In this document: positions 11,178 through 22,644 of the stretch, piece after piece
How the letters are laid out: each line of letters starts with the position of its first letter
Position numbering within the stretch: the stretch's first letter is position 1
Assembly: GCA_963422465.1 (NCBI GenBank)
Contig: OY730173.1
Location: 2,480,001 to 2,544,000, forward strand
Length of the DNA stretch: 64,000 nucleotides
From: Lichina pygmaea
Lineage: Eukaryota > Ascomycota > Lichinomycetes > Lichinales > Lichinaceae
Direction: 5' to 3'
Notes under the pieces: model-generated
Database searches by the model: none
What the model saw: only the letters and a program-made list of their open reading frames with translations
What the model was told of the DNA's origin: nothing
Translations under genes and position numbers: made by a program

Positions 11178-12796
11178 ATGTCATCAACATGTTGGAGATG
11201 GGCTCTTCACCTCAGGGCATTGCCATCCCGACCAGCTTGGCCTTCGATGGCGCCCGTTAGATTAGCACGACATTACAGCATCCAGACTGATGCGAGTGCG
11301 TTGCCGAAAGTACAAGACATTGATCCATCAGCACTATCTGTCACGAGTGCTACGGCGCCTAAGACGTTGCTGCCCCCGGAGCAATTGGTGTTCGGGAAGA
11401 ACTTCACTGGTTCGCACGTACAATTACACCCACATGTGGTGCGACAGACGCTGACTCCGCTTAATTGAGCCTGTCTTCAGACCACATGCTGTCAATTGAA
11501 TGGACCGCTGCCCAAGGATGGCTTCCAGCTCAAATTACGCCTTATCAGAATCTGAGTTTGGATCCCGCGACATGTGTGTTCCACTATGCGTTCGAGTGCT
11601 TCGAGGGCATGAAGGCGTACAAGGATCGAAGTGGACAAATCCGGTTGTTTCGGCCTGACAGGAACATGCAACGTCTCAATGGATCCTCAAAGCGCATTGC
11701 GTTACCCGGATTTGATGGAAAGGCGATGATCGAGCTGATATCGAAATTTGTAGCCTTGGAGGAGAGATTCATACCGATGTCAGTGCTTTCTGTACAAGCC
11801 TAGAATGTATCGTCTATTCATTACTGACAAGCTTATCATCACAAGGGCGCGCGGTTACTCTTTATACCTCCGGCCAACCATGATTGGCACTCAGCGGACC
11901 CTCGGCGTTGGTCCGCCAGGCTCGGCATTGCTCTTTGTTATTGCATCACCCGTCGGGCCTTATTTCCCGACAGGCTTCAAGGCGGTATCGCTTGAAGCCA
12001 CCGATTATGCCGTTCGCGCCTGGCCCGGTGGGGTGGGGAACATGAAACTAGGCGCCAACTACGCCCCCTGTATCTTGCCACAGCTCGAGGCCGCGCGCAA
12101 AGGCTTCCATCAGAATCTGTGGTTGTTCGGCGACGACGAGGCCGTGACGGAGGTCGGCACGATGAATTTCTTTGCGGCCATCGTGGACAAGAAGACGGGT
12201 CAGAACGAGCTCGTCACGGCGCCGCTCGACGGGACCATCCTCGAGGGCGTGACGCGGGACTCGATCCTTGCGCTGGCGCGGGAACGCCTCGTCCCCGAGG
12301 GATGGAAGGTCTCGGAGCGGAAGATGACGATGCGCGAGCTGTCAGACGCGGCGGACGAAGGACGGCTGCTCGAAGCCTTTGGCGCAGGTACCGCGGCGAT
12401 CGTCAGCCCCGTCCGCAAAATCGGCTGGAAGGGCCGCGACGTCTTCTGTGGGCTGCCGGATGATAAGGAGGCTGGCGAACTCGCAATTAGACTCAAGGAT
12501 TGGATCGAGAGGATACAGTATGGGGAGGATGAGCATCAATGGAGGTAAGTCCCTGGGTAGAAATACCACTTTCTCTGATTATCACTTCCTGTGCATTCAC
12601 CAGTGCAACCACCTCTTCGCCTGCCTCTTTCCTGTATGATCACCGATGCATAAGCCTCCACCTTCCCAACCATTCCCAATCCCTTCTCTACACACCTCTC
12701 TTCACTCGTCCGTACATATTCGTCTGCAACCACCGACTAACGCGTCCTTCAAAAAACAGTTGGGTCGTCCCTCGACACCAGCGCAAGGCATCTTGA
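11178..12796 (+). CDS. BAT1: Mitochondrial branched-chain amino acid aminotransferase
   Basis: This PLP enzyme of fold class IV transfers the amino group between glutamate and the keto acids of Leu, Ile and Val. Exons: 11178-11409, 11481-11778, 11846-12544 and 12760-12796, giving 421 residues. The N-terminus ([19 protein letters not shown], then [11 protein letters not shown]) is Arg-rich and lacks acids, as expected for a mitochondrial presequence. Family motifs: [59 protein letters not shown] (PLP-binding Lys near residue 244) and EVGTMNFF. The last exon is only 37 nt after a 215-bp intron and gives the C-terminus [12 protein letters not shown]. That last junction is phase-consistent but the C-terminal end is less certain than the rest. 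The symbol follows the yeast mitochondrial form. Confidence 0.94.
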
Positions 12797-13866
12797 AACA
12801 GAGCTTCTCACAACAGGACCACACTCCGATAACGACCTTCTGAATTTTTTTCGTCTGTACACTCCGTCATGCGTCTGCATAGCCAAGAAAGATCTGGTTC
12901 TCTTTTCTTGGACGCGGTTCTCCCCACCGCCGATAGCCCATCGTGAAAGCACCGCCATTCAAAGCCTGTCCTCACGCGCGGTCACCACCAGCGTTCTCTC
13001 GTGCGTGCATCTTTCAACAACGCAATGTATCGCGGTCATTGCTCACTGAAAGGACCTTTTCTTTTGTGTGTGGCGCGCTATGGAAAAGGGGAATGGATGA
13101 GAAGCCTATATACTAGGATAGACCGCTCTTTCTTGCTGTGTATCGATCTCAAGTCCTCCTAGACCTCCACCCCCACATTCATCCGATTGATCTTTACCGT
13201 CTCGTTTCATCTACTGTAGACAGTACATTCCAGCGTCCATGATACTGTGCACTTGGCGTATGCTGTCCTGTCTTGTACCATCTCCGTCCCGTACAATCTT
13301 CGTCTCATGCCACGAAGCATACTACACCACGCTGTCTCACCAATGTTCCTTGCTACGAGTACTCCCGTACATGAACCGTGAGTGACGTACGATCCTGATA
13401 TTTGCGCGATTGTCAATGGGGAGGGAAATGCAAGGCTCAAGCGTGGCTGTAGCATGGAGATTTTGTGACTTTGTTCATCGTCCGCGGAGACCTTGGGGAG
13501 TATCTTCCTGTTCTACACAACTGGAGTGCAGCTTGAATGGCGGGGAAAGGAGGAGGAAAACGTTCTTTCATAGAAGCACCATGTGTTTACCACCCTGGAG
13601 AAAGGTTGATGCTGAAACGCCACATCTCTCTCAGCAGATTGGGGGGGGGGGGGGGGGGGGGGTGGCTGAAGTTTCTTCTTGAGTGAAAGAAAAAGAAGGA
13701 GGATTGCGGATCAAGGAAGTAGCGGCTGTTTTAGTAAATGGCCGGCAGAAGTCTCTACAGGGAAGAAAAGCCTCTGAGATTCGTGTAGAGAGTAGGAGAT
13801 GTTTGAAGAAACCCCAAAGGAACGGCTTGCACCGAAAGCTATGAATCCGTTGTCATCGCTATTTGC
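12797..13866. other. Intergenic, convergent 3' ends of BAT and ESSS subunit
   Basis: About 1.07 kb between converging genes. The first 400 bp are pyrimidine-rich on the plus strand. A 22-base G homopolymer lies at 13641-13662. No protein-coding or RNA gene is recognisable. Confidence 0.45.
13641..13662. repeat. G homopolymer, 22 bases
   Basis: An uninterrupted run of 22 G on the plus strand, in a convergent intergenic region. Length from such tracts is often unreliable in assemblies. Confidence 0.9.
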
Positions 13867-14548
13867 TCATTTTCCTGCTTCTGAGCTTGCCGCTGTTGAA
13901 GGTGATGTGGAGGACCCAATCTCTGGATGCGGATCTTCCAGGATGCCCTCGCGTTCTAGCCTTCGCCGTGCTTCTTCTAACGCCCAGGTTTGTATCCTGA
14001 GCCGTTCGAGTCAGCATCTATGCAATTGGTTGTGGAAATGTTTTGTTTGTTCGGATGCTTGGAGAGAAAGCAATCCTTGAGGCCGTTGTAGGGTTTACAA
14101 GTGGAAACATGAGAATCCAGAGTTGCATGCTTATCGAAAGCCGAACAAATACGTACGAAGTATCCGGCTTGAAGGTGTACGCCACAACCAGAAGCGCCAC
14201 TCCGCCGCAGAAGCCGTAGTAGTACCACCCCTCCCATCCTTCCTTCTCGTACTTCCCTCCAGGCGGCACCCCGAAGAGATTGCCCGTCGGTGGGTCGTAG
14301 TGTGTTCCAGATGACGATCGACGTGGGACGACACTGACGTTGATCTTGCCGTCCGAGCCTCTGCCGAGTCGGGTGGTGAGGGTATACGCCGGAGTTGCCC
14401 TCTTGCAACTGGTCGCGACGTATCTGGATCGGACCGTGTCTGCTCTCAGACAGGTGGATTGCACCGAAGTGGGCCGCGATGGGTGGTGGTATTGCGATGC
14501 CTGCATCTTGACTGCCGGGGAGCGACTTGACAGAAGGAGTTGACGCAT
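13867..14548 (-). CDS. Complex I ESSS subunit (NDUFB11-like)
   Basis: Accessory single-span subunit of mitochondrial NADH:ubiquinone oxidoreductase, in the membrane arm. Exon 1 is 14548-14157 and exon 2 13996-13867, with a 160-bp intron (GTACGT...CAG), giving 173 residues. Residues 1-55 are basic and Ser/Thr-rich, fitting a mitochondrial presequence. The family core is plain: PPTGNLFGVPPGGKYEKEGW, then a membrane span WYYYGFCGGVALLVVAYTF and KPDTSIQTWALEEARRRLER with EGILEDPHPEIGS. Spliced reading is required: the unspliced frame runs on into unrelated sequence after KPDTS. ESSS is absent from yeasts that lack complex I, which supports a filamentous fungus. Confidence 0.92.
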
Positions 14549-15596
14549 GGCTTCGTGTGGTAGCGAGACACCCGTCGGTTTTCGAGCGGAGGCGTGACAG
14601 TCGTTGGCTGACTGGGAGCAAAAGGCTTAAAGTAGCAAGCCCTAGCTCGATCCTCTTTGGCTATTCTCTGGTTCTCCCCTTCGATTTGCTACAGCACCGT
14701 GGAGCACGTCATGTACTTGTCCGGAAGGTCCGAGTCGTCGTCGAGTTGACGCTGTCAGTGGAACGTGCTCACGTGACTAACTAGCGCTTGGAGTGTGTAG
14801 GTATCTTAGTAAGCGCTAGTCGGCAGGCTGGCTGCAATCGCCAGATACTCACGATTATGGAAGGATGATGATGATGATGATGGTTAGCCTTGATAGTGTG
14901 CACTTCTGGACTCGAAATCCCGTCGCTGTACTTCGTAATTACTTCCAACCCTTCTTGTCCACAACCTGTTCGTGCTCGGTCACACAAAGATCCAAGGCTC
15001 GTCGTTCATAGGTACAGTACGGAGTACATTAATACTACTTACTAGTGGAGACTATCTAATCTTTTGGCTACATGCATTGTGTTCGGAGGGAGTCCCAGAT
15101 CTGTTTGATGGATGGGGTACGTAGTGCGCTCAACAGAAAAAGCGAGGAGGATGCCGTGGCGAACATGAGGGAAAGCCAGCAGAAGGGTAGAGGATGAGGC
15201 TGGCGAGGTTCAGACGTAAAGAATTTGGTAGAGGATTGCGAGAGTATCACGATTGTGAGGGAGGACAAAGAGGTTCAAGTATTGAGAATGATCGCTCAAA
15301 ACAACATCAGATATCAAAAGGGGTACAATTGAGAGGCCTCAGTGCAAGCTCTGCCTCCACAGGATGAGACGACATGGGTGAATGAAACCGAGAAAGATGC
15401 TCCTCCCAGTGCTTGGTGCCCAGAGGCATGTGGAATATACTTCCGGAAAAGAAAAAAAATGCATTGACGAGGCAAGTCTCAAATGAATTGATCCTCATCG
15501 GCGTGTTCGTGGGACTGTGCTTTCACTGCCTAAGAAGAGGAGGAAAGGTCAGCCTTCTGATGCAACAATCGAAATCAAGGACGTGGGTGAGGTAGT
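14549..15596. other. Intergenic 5' of ESSS subunit gene
   Basis: About 1 kb upstream of the ESSS gene and downstream of the wall-protein gene, both minus strand. It contains a short GAT repeat at about 14865-14882 and a TACGGAGTAC palindromic motif near 15018. Nothing recognisable as a gene. Confidence 0.4.
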
Positions 15597-16718
15597 TCAA
15601 AGTGACGACATACTTGCGCTGGTATCCGAATAGCCGTAATAACTCGTGTCTGACGATCTGGAGCTGTAGTCAGACCCCTCTTTTCGACGGTCGACCTTCC
15701 GCTTGACACCCAGTGCTAGCGCCAATGCACCCAAGCCGGCGATGATCGGGGCCATTTTACCCCCTCGCTGAGGTGGCTCCGGCCGCTTGCGTCGTCCACC
15801 GTACCAGGTCCGTCCGGCAAATGCGCCGCCGCCACCGCCGCCACCCCCGCCGTGATGACGACGGTGATGGCTTTCGCGGGTGTACGTCGTCTCTTTTCGT
15901 TTGCGTCGACCTCCGAAGATGGTCCGGCCTGCAGCGAAGCAGAAGAAGGCAATGAGGAGAATGATGGCCAACAAGACGCCGATCACGATGCCGACGATGG
16001 CTCCGGTGCTCAAGCCTCCGCCACCGGTGGCCGCTGCCGTGCCGTACACGATACCGCCGGCGGTGCCAACAGGGGTCTGGAAGGGCACCGTCGCCGTGAC
16101 GGGGCCGTCGATCGAGGTGGTCGTCGTCACTATGCCGCTGGTTGGTCGGAGTGGAGGGTAAAACGTTGGCGATGTCGTCGGAACGGCGTGATAGCTGCTG
16201 AAGTAGGACGCGCTGAAGCCACCGGCCACAGCCGCCACGCATTGACCGGCATGGGCGCACTGCTGGTCCTCGGCACAGCAGATGCTACCGCAGGGGATAC
16301 TGCAGCCGGACTGAGCCGTCGAGCTGGGGATGTGTGCCTGGACGGTCGGCTCAGCGCCGCCAAGAAGAGAGCTGTAAGTCGATACTCGAGTGACCAGGTC
16401 CGTCTCAGTCCAGGTGGTGGTGTAGTATTCCCAGTGACCGTTGCCATCGCCACCGGCCCCTTTTCCGGAGACGCTGCCACCACCGGCAACGCATAAAGCT
16501 TGACCGGAGGCATCGGTGGTGCATTGTTGATCTGCAGTACAGCATAGATCGGACCATCCGCAGGGATTCGCACAGCTTCTGGGTCGAAGCAGAGAGCTGC
16601 CCTTCACTTCGGCGAAGGGAACGTCTCGTGGGTATGGCTTGGCGACGGTTTGGCGGCCGCAGGAGATGAAGGTAGTAAAGAGAACGAGGAACCTTCGGGA
16701 TGAGGGCGACGACGGCAT
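15597..16718 (-). CDS. Cys-rich single-pass membrane wall protein
   Basis: I do not recognise a named family, but the architecture is clear in 373 residues. The chosen start, MPSSPSSRRFLVLFTTFISC, opens a signal peptide; an in-frame ATG-free extension upstream is less likely. The mature part has two related Cys modules, CANPCGWSDLCCTADQQC and CSIPCGSICCAEDQQC, separated by a Ser/Thr-rich stretch. A Ser/Thr/Pro segment leads to a membrane span (TGAIVGIVIGVLLAIILLIA), followed by a basic, Gly-rich cytosolic tail (GGRRKRKETTY, HHRRHHGGGGGGGGG) ending SDTSASMSSL. This is the layout of fungal surface or wall-sensor-like proteins. Function is inferred only from architecture. Confidence 0.8.
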   Translation of the reverse strand: MPSSPSSRRFLVLFTTFISCGRQTVAKPYPRDVPFAEVKGSSLLRPRSCANPCGWSDLCCTADQQCTTDASGQALCVAGGGSVSGKGAGGDGNGHWEYYTTTWTETDLVTRVSTYSSLLGGAEPTVQAHIPSSTAQSGCSIPCGSICCAEDQQCAHAGQCVAAVAGGFSASYFSSYHAVPTTSPTFYPPLRPTSGIVTTTTSIDGPVTATVPFQTPVGTAGGIVYGTAAATGGGGLSTGAIVGIVIGVLLAIILLIAFFCFAAGRTIFGGRRKRKETTYTRESHHRRHHGGGGGGGGGAFAGRTWYGGRRKRPEPPQRGGKMAPIIAGLGALALALGVKRKVDRRKEGSDYSSRSSDTSYYGYSDTSASMSSL

Positions 16719-17904
16719 TCTGAAGTCGAGATGGGATGGAATGTCTCCCTCGGTGACGCAAACGAGGTGGTGGTCGTCGTCGTTCTCAGCGTCGGCGCGG
16801 CGGGCGGTAGAACGATGCTCGAGCAAGGAGAGGATATGGACCACGATATCGAGTCTGGAGGTCCGATTCTTTCAAACGAGCGGACTATCACCGATCGTCG
16901 AGGATTGATGTGGGTTGTGGATGGCAGGTTGGAGATGGAATGGAGGAGAAAGAACGTCTAACAGTTTGTATGCGAAGATACCAGGCCTTCCCAGCCTTCG
17001 GCTTTCGTCCCAACCTCGCCTTGTCCATGTACAGTAACGTGGGATCAGCAGTTGATTAATCGCGGTGGTTGACAGACGGGCGGGTTTGCGCCGGTCGCCA
17101 ATGGTGATGCGACGAAACGTGGATGGCTGGTGGGGCCGCCGTCAGCGAGCCAGAGCTACGTGGATGCCGCGCTTATCAAAAGTACTGATGATAGAAGAGC
17201 TTACCGGTCGGGAAAGTTTGCCGTGGACAGTCTTACTACTTTTCGCTTAATCGGCTGGTCAAAATAAAGGTGGCTAGTCTCCGCCACCGCATTTTCACTG
17301 GCACGGCCGGGTGATATCTGTCGGAACGGAATAATGTACCTCCGTACGTTACGTACTCGCCGAGTCATGTCGCTTAGGTAATAGACTTTCAGCAAAGTCA
17401 ATTGTGACTGCGATGTTCGACGAGAGTCCAGATCAACCGCCTTCCCCTGACTCGCATGTCAAAAGTCCCCTTGTCTCTACCTCCGTACTTCGGATCATGA
17501 GCTAACCTTTGTTCATTAGCGGAGATGTACTCGAGGGCTTCGAAACTGATGAGAACCTCAAACGTACTGTCCACTGGCCGCTGGTTGCCTCGGTGATGGA
17601 ACCCCACCTGTAAACATCTCGGGGAAGAGCTCAGCCGTTGCAGCACAGCACTCATCCGCTCAGTACTACATATCGAGCGCGATACGTACGAAGTCATCTG
17701 TTATCCCCCTTCTGACCGACCGGAAACATCACCGTCAATCCTATCGTTCTTGACTTCATCACTTAGCTTGTTCTTCTGCTTAGCTTCTCCCAATTAGTCT
17801 CATCTCGCCGTACCTTTAGTGATCACGGCCAGCGCGGGGGTCATCTTCTGGGAACCACGGTGTACCGGCATGCGGAACGCCACAATAGACGACCATTGGT
17901 CAAG
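16719..17904. promoter_or_regulatory. Divergent promoter region, wall protein / LIM protein
   Basis: Head-to-head spacer of about 1.2 kb. It has a CCGTACGTTACGTAC palindromic cluster near 17342-17356 and a second GATACGTACGAAG stretch near 17680. A 100-codon minus-strand frame at 17398-17697 has no family likeness and was not called. Confidence 0.4.
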
Positions 17905-20539
17905 ATGCTACACCGAAATCAGAGCAAAGAATCTTCGTCGGTGCCTACTCCAAACCCTTCCTACATGACGAAGGAACAAGTTGGTCAGTTGCTGTCGACT
18001 GTTACCTGATCTGCTGTCGACAGACCTTCCCATGCTGACATGGATGGGTTCAGCGGACTATCTCGCCGAGCTGCGTTCCAATCGCGTTACAAGACCTCAA
18101 GGGTCTCGGCCCTTACCATCAGTCGGCGTGCCAAGTCGCCATGGTACCCTGGTGCGGCCGCCGTCGCTGCCCTTGCGACGAAGAAGCGAGATGCCCGAGA
18201 TTCACGCTCCAGGCGCTCCGACCGCCGGCTCCGCTCCAAAACCCGTCTTCCACCGTCGGAGCCAGAGCGCCCTTGAAACCGTCAAAGGGCGTGCGCTGGC
18301 TCGAGCACCGGATTCGACCAACGTCCAGAATCCCTCAGACCCCGCTCATCGACTATCAGGTGGCATCTTCGTCGAAAGCGCTCAGCGATGGATCGAACGG
18401 GAGGAAGCTCGATCTCTGCGAGCAGCCTTAGAAGATATGGATTTGCAGGACGAGGCGCGTCTCCATGCGGCGGCGCAGGACGAGGCTTCCGAGCTGGTCT
18501 GGCGGCACCGAAACCCTGACGCGCCATACCGGTACTCGCGCCCGGCACACAAGTACAAAGAGCACTTGCAAAGAGACAGCTATCCAAAGGCCATGGGGAT
18601 GATGGATGGCCAAAACGAAACAACGACCGCGGCCTTACGATGCGCAGGAGACCCTTCTGCTTTTCACTGCCCTCAGTCCCCTCACCGTGAACGAGCGTCT
18701 GGTGGATTTTCGGATCGAACGTCCACGGGCACCATGAACCCATCTCGCAGCTTGCCGTCGGTCTCTGGTCCGAAAGTCCACGCCCTTTGGGATTCGCCGC
18801 AGAAAAAAGCCTACATGAACCTAGGACAAGCGGCCGCGAAGCCGCGCACCAGGCGCTCCAGCGGGACGAAGGGGAGAAACGTGAGCGATGGCAGCGGTGG
18901 CAGCTTGTTCAAGGATCCTTCAGATCAGATATACGAAGAGCCTGACGAGATTGATGTTGGCCGACCCACGGACGCCAGCGCATCTGGTCGCACGGCCGGC
19001 CGAGCAGATCCACTTCAGGCAAAGCCGCGGAACGCGGTGCCGACAGCTGGTAGCGCTTCTCTTAGAGCCCTGAGGATGCCGTCCGGCGGAAAAGGAAAGG
19101 ATTTCGCACCCTACAGCTCGCAACGGCGCTCGTCTCAGTTCCACAGCTCCAGCTACGTTACCACCAAGTCGAGGGATCATGAATCCCTCGTCAGTCACCG
19201 AGACGAATCTACTGGTCTGCCAGAGGTTACCATGAAAGATGGCTTGGAAGTTCGAAGCAGAGAAATCAGAGACGCAACGAGCATGAGGCGAAAAGACCGA
19301 AGTTCGAAGCTACCCACACCTGCGTTCGTCAGCGATAAGCCGGGACGTCCCATTGTCAGTTTCGATGCCAGCTGGCAAGCACCGGCCCCCAAGGGCAATG
19401 AGTGGACCTCGGAGACCCGTCCGCGAAGCCGTGTCGAAGAGACGCCTCGCCCGCGTTCGGATCGCAGTCACCAGTCGACCCACGCGACAGCCGACGAACC
19501 CGTCCCTGGTCCACCGTCAACCCACATTGATGATAGCTCCGCTGCAACTATTCCTACCATCGATGTCAATGGCAGCTCCCCTGCAACTGTCCCTACCATC
19601 AATGTCGATGATAGCTCCGCTACAGCTGTCCCTATCATCGATGTTACGAGCGACGCGACAACTCAGCCTCAGGCTGCGGCTCCGGGCGATCGTTCTGCTC
19701 GATCGGCGGCGCACGGACCCCGTCGCCCTCTCCCGCAGCCGACCAAAGGTTCATCCAGGCCGCTCCCTAGCCGCACTTCCACCATTGGCTCAAACGCCAG
19801 TCTCGCTGGATCGCGAGCTGCGGCTGGCTGCGACCACTGTAGGTTTGCGATATCAGGTCGCACCCTCAGTGCTGGAGGTGCCCGATTCCACCCGGAGTGC
19901 TTTGCTTGCTTCCATTGCGGGGAGAAACTCGAGTGCGTGGCGTTCTATCCGGAGCCGAACGTCAAACGAGACGAACGGCTAGGGAACATCGATCCAGGGA
20001 GTAGTGGCCAATCCCTGCGATTCTACTGCCACCTCGACTTTCACGAGCTATTCAGTCCCAGGTGTCGAAGTTGCAAAACTCCTATCGAAGGCGAAGTGGT
20101 GGTTGCCTGTGGCGGCGAGTGGCACGTCGGCCACTTCTTCTGCGCTCAATGCGGCGATGTAAGTGAACATGTGTATGGCGTTGAGGTCCCATGACGCTAA
20201 CGCTGGACAGCCCTTTGGACCCACCGATCCCTTTGTCGAGAAAGACGGCTATGCCTGGTGCGTGGGTTGTCATACCAACCGCTTTTCGACGAAATGCAAG
20301 AAATGTCGGAAGCCGGTCACGGATACCGTATTGAAAGCATTGGGAGCAGAGTGGCATTCTGATTGCTTCTGCTGCACAGTAAGCTCCTTCGTCGAGGGGT
20401 GCCGTCCCTTCGTCCATATGGCTGACTTCGCTCGAAACAGGAATGTGGAGGGGTGTTTGAGGATGGAAGATATTTCCTCCGGGGCGACGCCGACCAGCCG
20501 GTCTGTGTAAGATGCGAAGAGATGCGACTGAAAGGCTGA
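17905..20539 (+). CDS. Paxillin-like protein with three LIM domains
   Basis: LIM-only scaffold resembling fungal paxillin-like proteins (fission yeast Pxl1), which link actin structures, Rho signalling and septation. Exons: 17905-17983 (MLHRNQSKESSSVPTPNPSY, then MTKEQV), 18054-20158, 20211-20378 and 20441-20539; 816 residues. The 70-bp first intron (GTCAGT, branch GCTGACA, TTCAG) gives the smooth join MTKEQVADYLAELRSNRVTR. Residues to about 618 are disordered and Ser/Arg/Pro-rich, with a degenerate triple repeat around ATIPTIDVNGSSPATVPTIN. Three LIM domains follow from residue 619: CDHC...HPECFACFHC, CRSC...HVGHFFCAQC and CKKC...HSDCFCCTEC, ending CVRCEEMRLKG. All zinc ligands appear present. 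Confidence 0.9.
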
Positions 20540-21033
20540 ATATTCGAACGATGGGGAGACGCTTCCCATGGCTCAAGGATGCATCTGTTCTTGCTCTGTC
20601 TTGCATGAATGTGTTTGTCGTCGTTGGATATCTTCATCGGTCAGGTAGCGATAGCGACATCGATTTGGGTAGATCTGATTGTAACGTTGTCTCGCACGTA
20701 TTTAGCAGGGCCTGCAATTGGATTTGCCCTCGGAGCTACAGTACATAACTTGGTCCCATCAGAGTTCAATCGTACACCGAGCACTCCTAAACGGGTTTGT
20801 CTGGCACGTTGGCTGGTATCAACGCCACTGATGACGAGGGGGTCTCGCTCCGGTTAAATAGCACCAAGCCGATGACAACATCAAACCGACCGCGACCAAC
20901 CGACTTCACCAATTACATACGGCCAACCACGACCGCACTCTATACAAAGAGCTACCAAGGGTCTCAAACTCGTTTCAGTGATATAGCTCTACCACTTACA
21001 AGCCGCTAAGAGTGACCGACCTCCGACATCAAC
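20540..21033. other. Intergenic between LIM protein and VMA13
   Basis: A 494-bp spacer holding the LIM gene 3' end and the VMA13 promoter. CCAACC/CCGACC repeats occur just upstream of the VMA13 start. No gene seen. Confidence 0.4.
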
Positions 21034-22644
21034 ATGTCTCTAGACCCGCCAACCTATCTCCTTTCCTTGAAGAACAACATCCGAGCGCGGCCGATACCAT
21101 GGGACGGCGCGGTGCGAGCCGGTCACATCACGGACTCGCACCTCAAGCGAATCAAAGCGGCGGATAAAGTCCGGAAGGAACAGCGTCGTCGGACGGTCGA
21201 GGACGACCTCGACGGATACCGCGGGCTCCTGCTAGGCGGCGACGACGAGCGCAGCGTCTTCGAGACGGCGGCCAAGAGAGCGGACATCATACAGTACATG
21301 CTCGTCTTGACGGGCGACTTGGTCGATGGTATCGTTTAGCCTACTTTCGTACCTTTGGGGGGGGGGAGGGCAGAGCGGAGGTTCACGTGTGCTTGATTCT
21401 GGAGACTAATGTGTCTAGGATAGATGTTCCTCCGCTGGCGTCAGCCCTTCTGTCCCATGCGCATCCATACAAGCTCTTTGTGCTGCTCCTGAGTCACTCG
21501 AATAAGGCGGAAGATGCGATTCCGCTTCTCGCGTCGGCCGTGCTCGTCCGGTTACTCTCCACCTCGTCGAGCAACTCGTCGAAGCTCTCGCCCGAGACGG
21601 AGGACGCCTTGGCCAAGGCGTACTCGTACCTCTCGACCCTCGCCAACAGCTCAGATAGCGGACTGCAGGACATCGCCGTCCAGGAGTACTCGGGGCTGCT
21701 GCGGAGCAGAAGATCCCGCGAGATCTTCTGGGACCAGCGAGACGAGACGGTGGCGCCGTTGATCAATGTCCTCCGGTCCGCGGCCGGGGTGGGTAAGAAT
21801 AGCGAGGATGGCTCAACCGTCTGGAATGGAGCGTCGACCAGCTGGAGCGTAGCCGATTCCGGAATCGCCGGCGGCGTTGGCTTGCAGCTCCTGTATCACA
21901 TCTTGCTCGTGCTATGGCAGTTGAGCTTCGAGGGGGGGCTGGTGGGAGAGACCCTTCAACAGTATGTCGCTCTGCTCGCCGCTACTCCCGCCGAATCTTG
22001 GCTGTATCTAATTCGCGAGCCATGTCGACAGCGAGCACGAAATCGTCCCGCTCTATACGCAGCTTCTACGTCTGTCCCCGAAAGAGAAAATCACGCGGCT
22101 TCTCCTCTCGACGCTCTCGAACCTACTGAGCAGCAACGAGAGCACGCTACTGCCGGTCACGACCATGGCGCGCCTGCCGGCGCTCCTTCAGAATCTGCGA
22201 GGCCGCCATCTGACCGACCCGGACCTGCTCGAAGACCTGGACGGGCTGGTGGGCATGCTGGACGAGTACACCAAGACGCGGACGACGTTCGACGGGTACG
22301 CGGCCGAGGTGCGGTCGGGACACCTGCACTGGTCGCCGCCGCACCGGAACCCGACCTTCTGGGTCGAGAACGCGCGCAGGATCGTCGACGAGAACCAGGG
22401 CGAGCTGCCCAAGCGGCTGGCCGAGATCCTGAGCAAGTCGTGGGACGGCGACAAGCAGGTTCTCGCGATCGCCTGCAACGACGTCGGCTGGCTCGTCAAG
22501 GAGGCGCCCGAGCTGAGAAGTCGTCTCGAGAAGTACGGTCTCAAGGCGCGCGTCATGGCCGTCATGGCAAAGGAACAGGACGAGAGCGTGCGGTGGGAGA
22601 GTCTCAGGGCCGTCGGAGAATGGCTACGATATTCGTTCAATTAG
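21034..22644 (+). CDS. VMA13: V-type proton ATPase subunit H
   Basis: Regulatory subunit H of the V1 sector, needed for activity of the assembled vacuolar proton pump. Exons: 21034-21328, 21424-21961 and 22032-22644, giving 481 residues, close to the family norm. Exon 1 reads MSLDPPTYLLSLKNNIRARP and includes VLTGDLVD. Exon 2 has the ARM/HEAT-type repeats, for example LASALLSHAHPYKLFVLLLS and GIAGGVGLQLLYHILLVLWQ. The 70-bp second intron ends at CGACAG and gives GETLQHEHEIVPLYTQLLRL. The C-terminal domain is diagnostic: GHLHWSPPHRNPTFWVENAR, KSWDGDKQVLAIACNDVGWL and ESLRAVGEWLRYSFN. Subunit C of the same sector lies at 55.1-56.6 kb. Confidence 0.94.

Noticed and set aside
17398-17697. 100-codon minus-strand frame between wall protein and LIM genes
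   Set aside because: No start context, no family likeness, and it lies in a divergent promoter region.
17984-18023. Alternative 40-bp first intron of the LIM protein gene
   Set aside because: It is very short and inserts residues not expected in the family; the 70-bp alternative ending at 18053 gives a smooth join.
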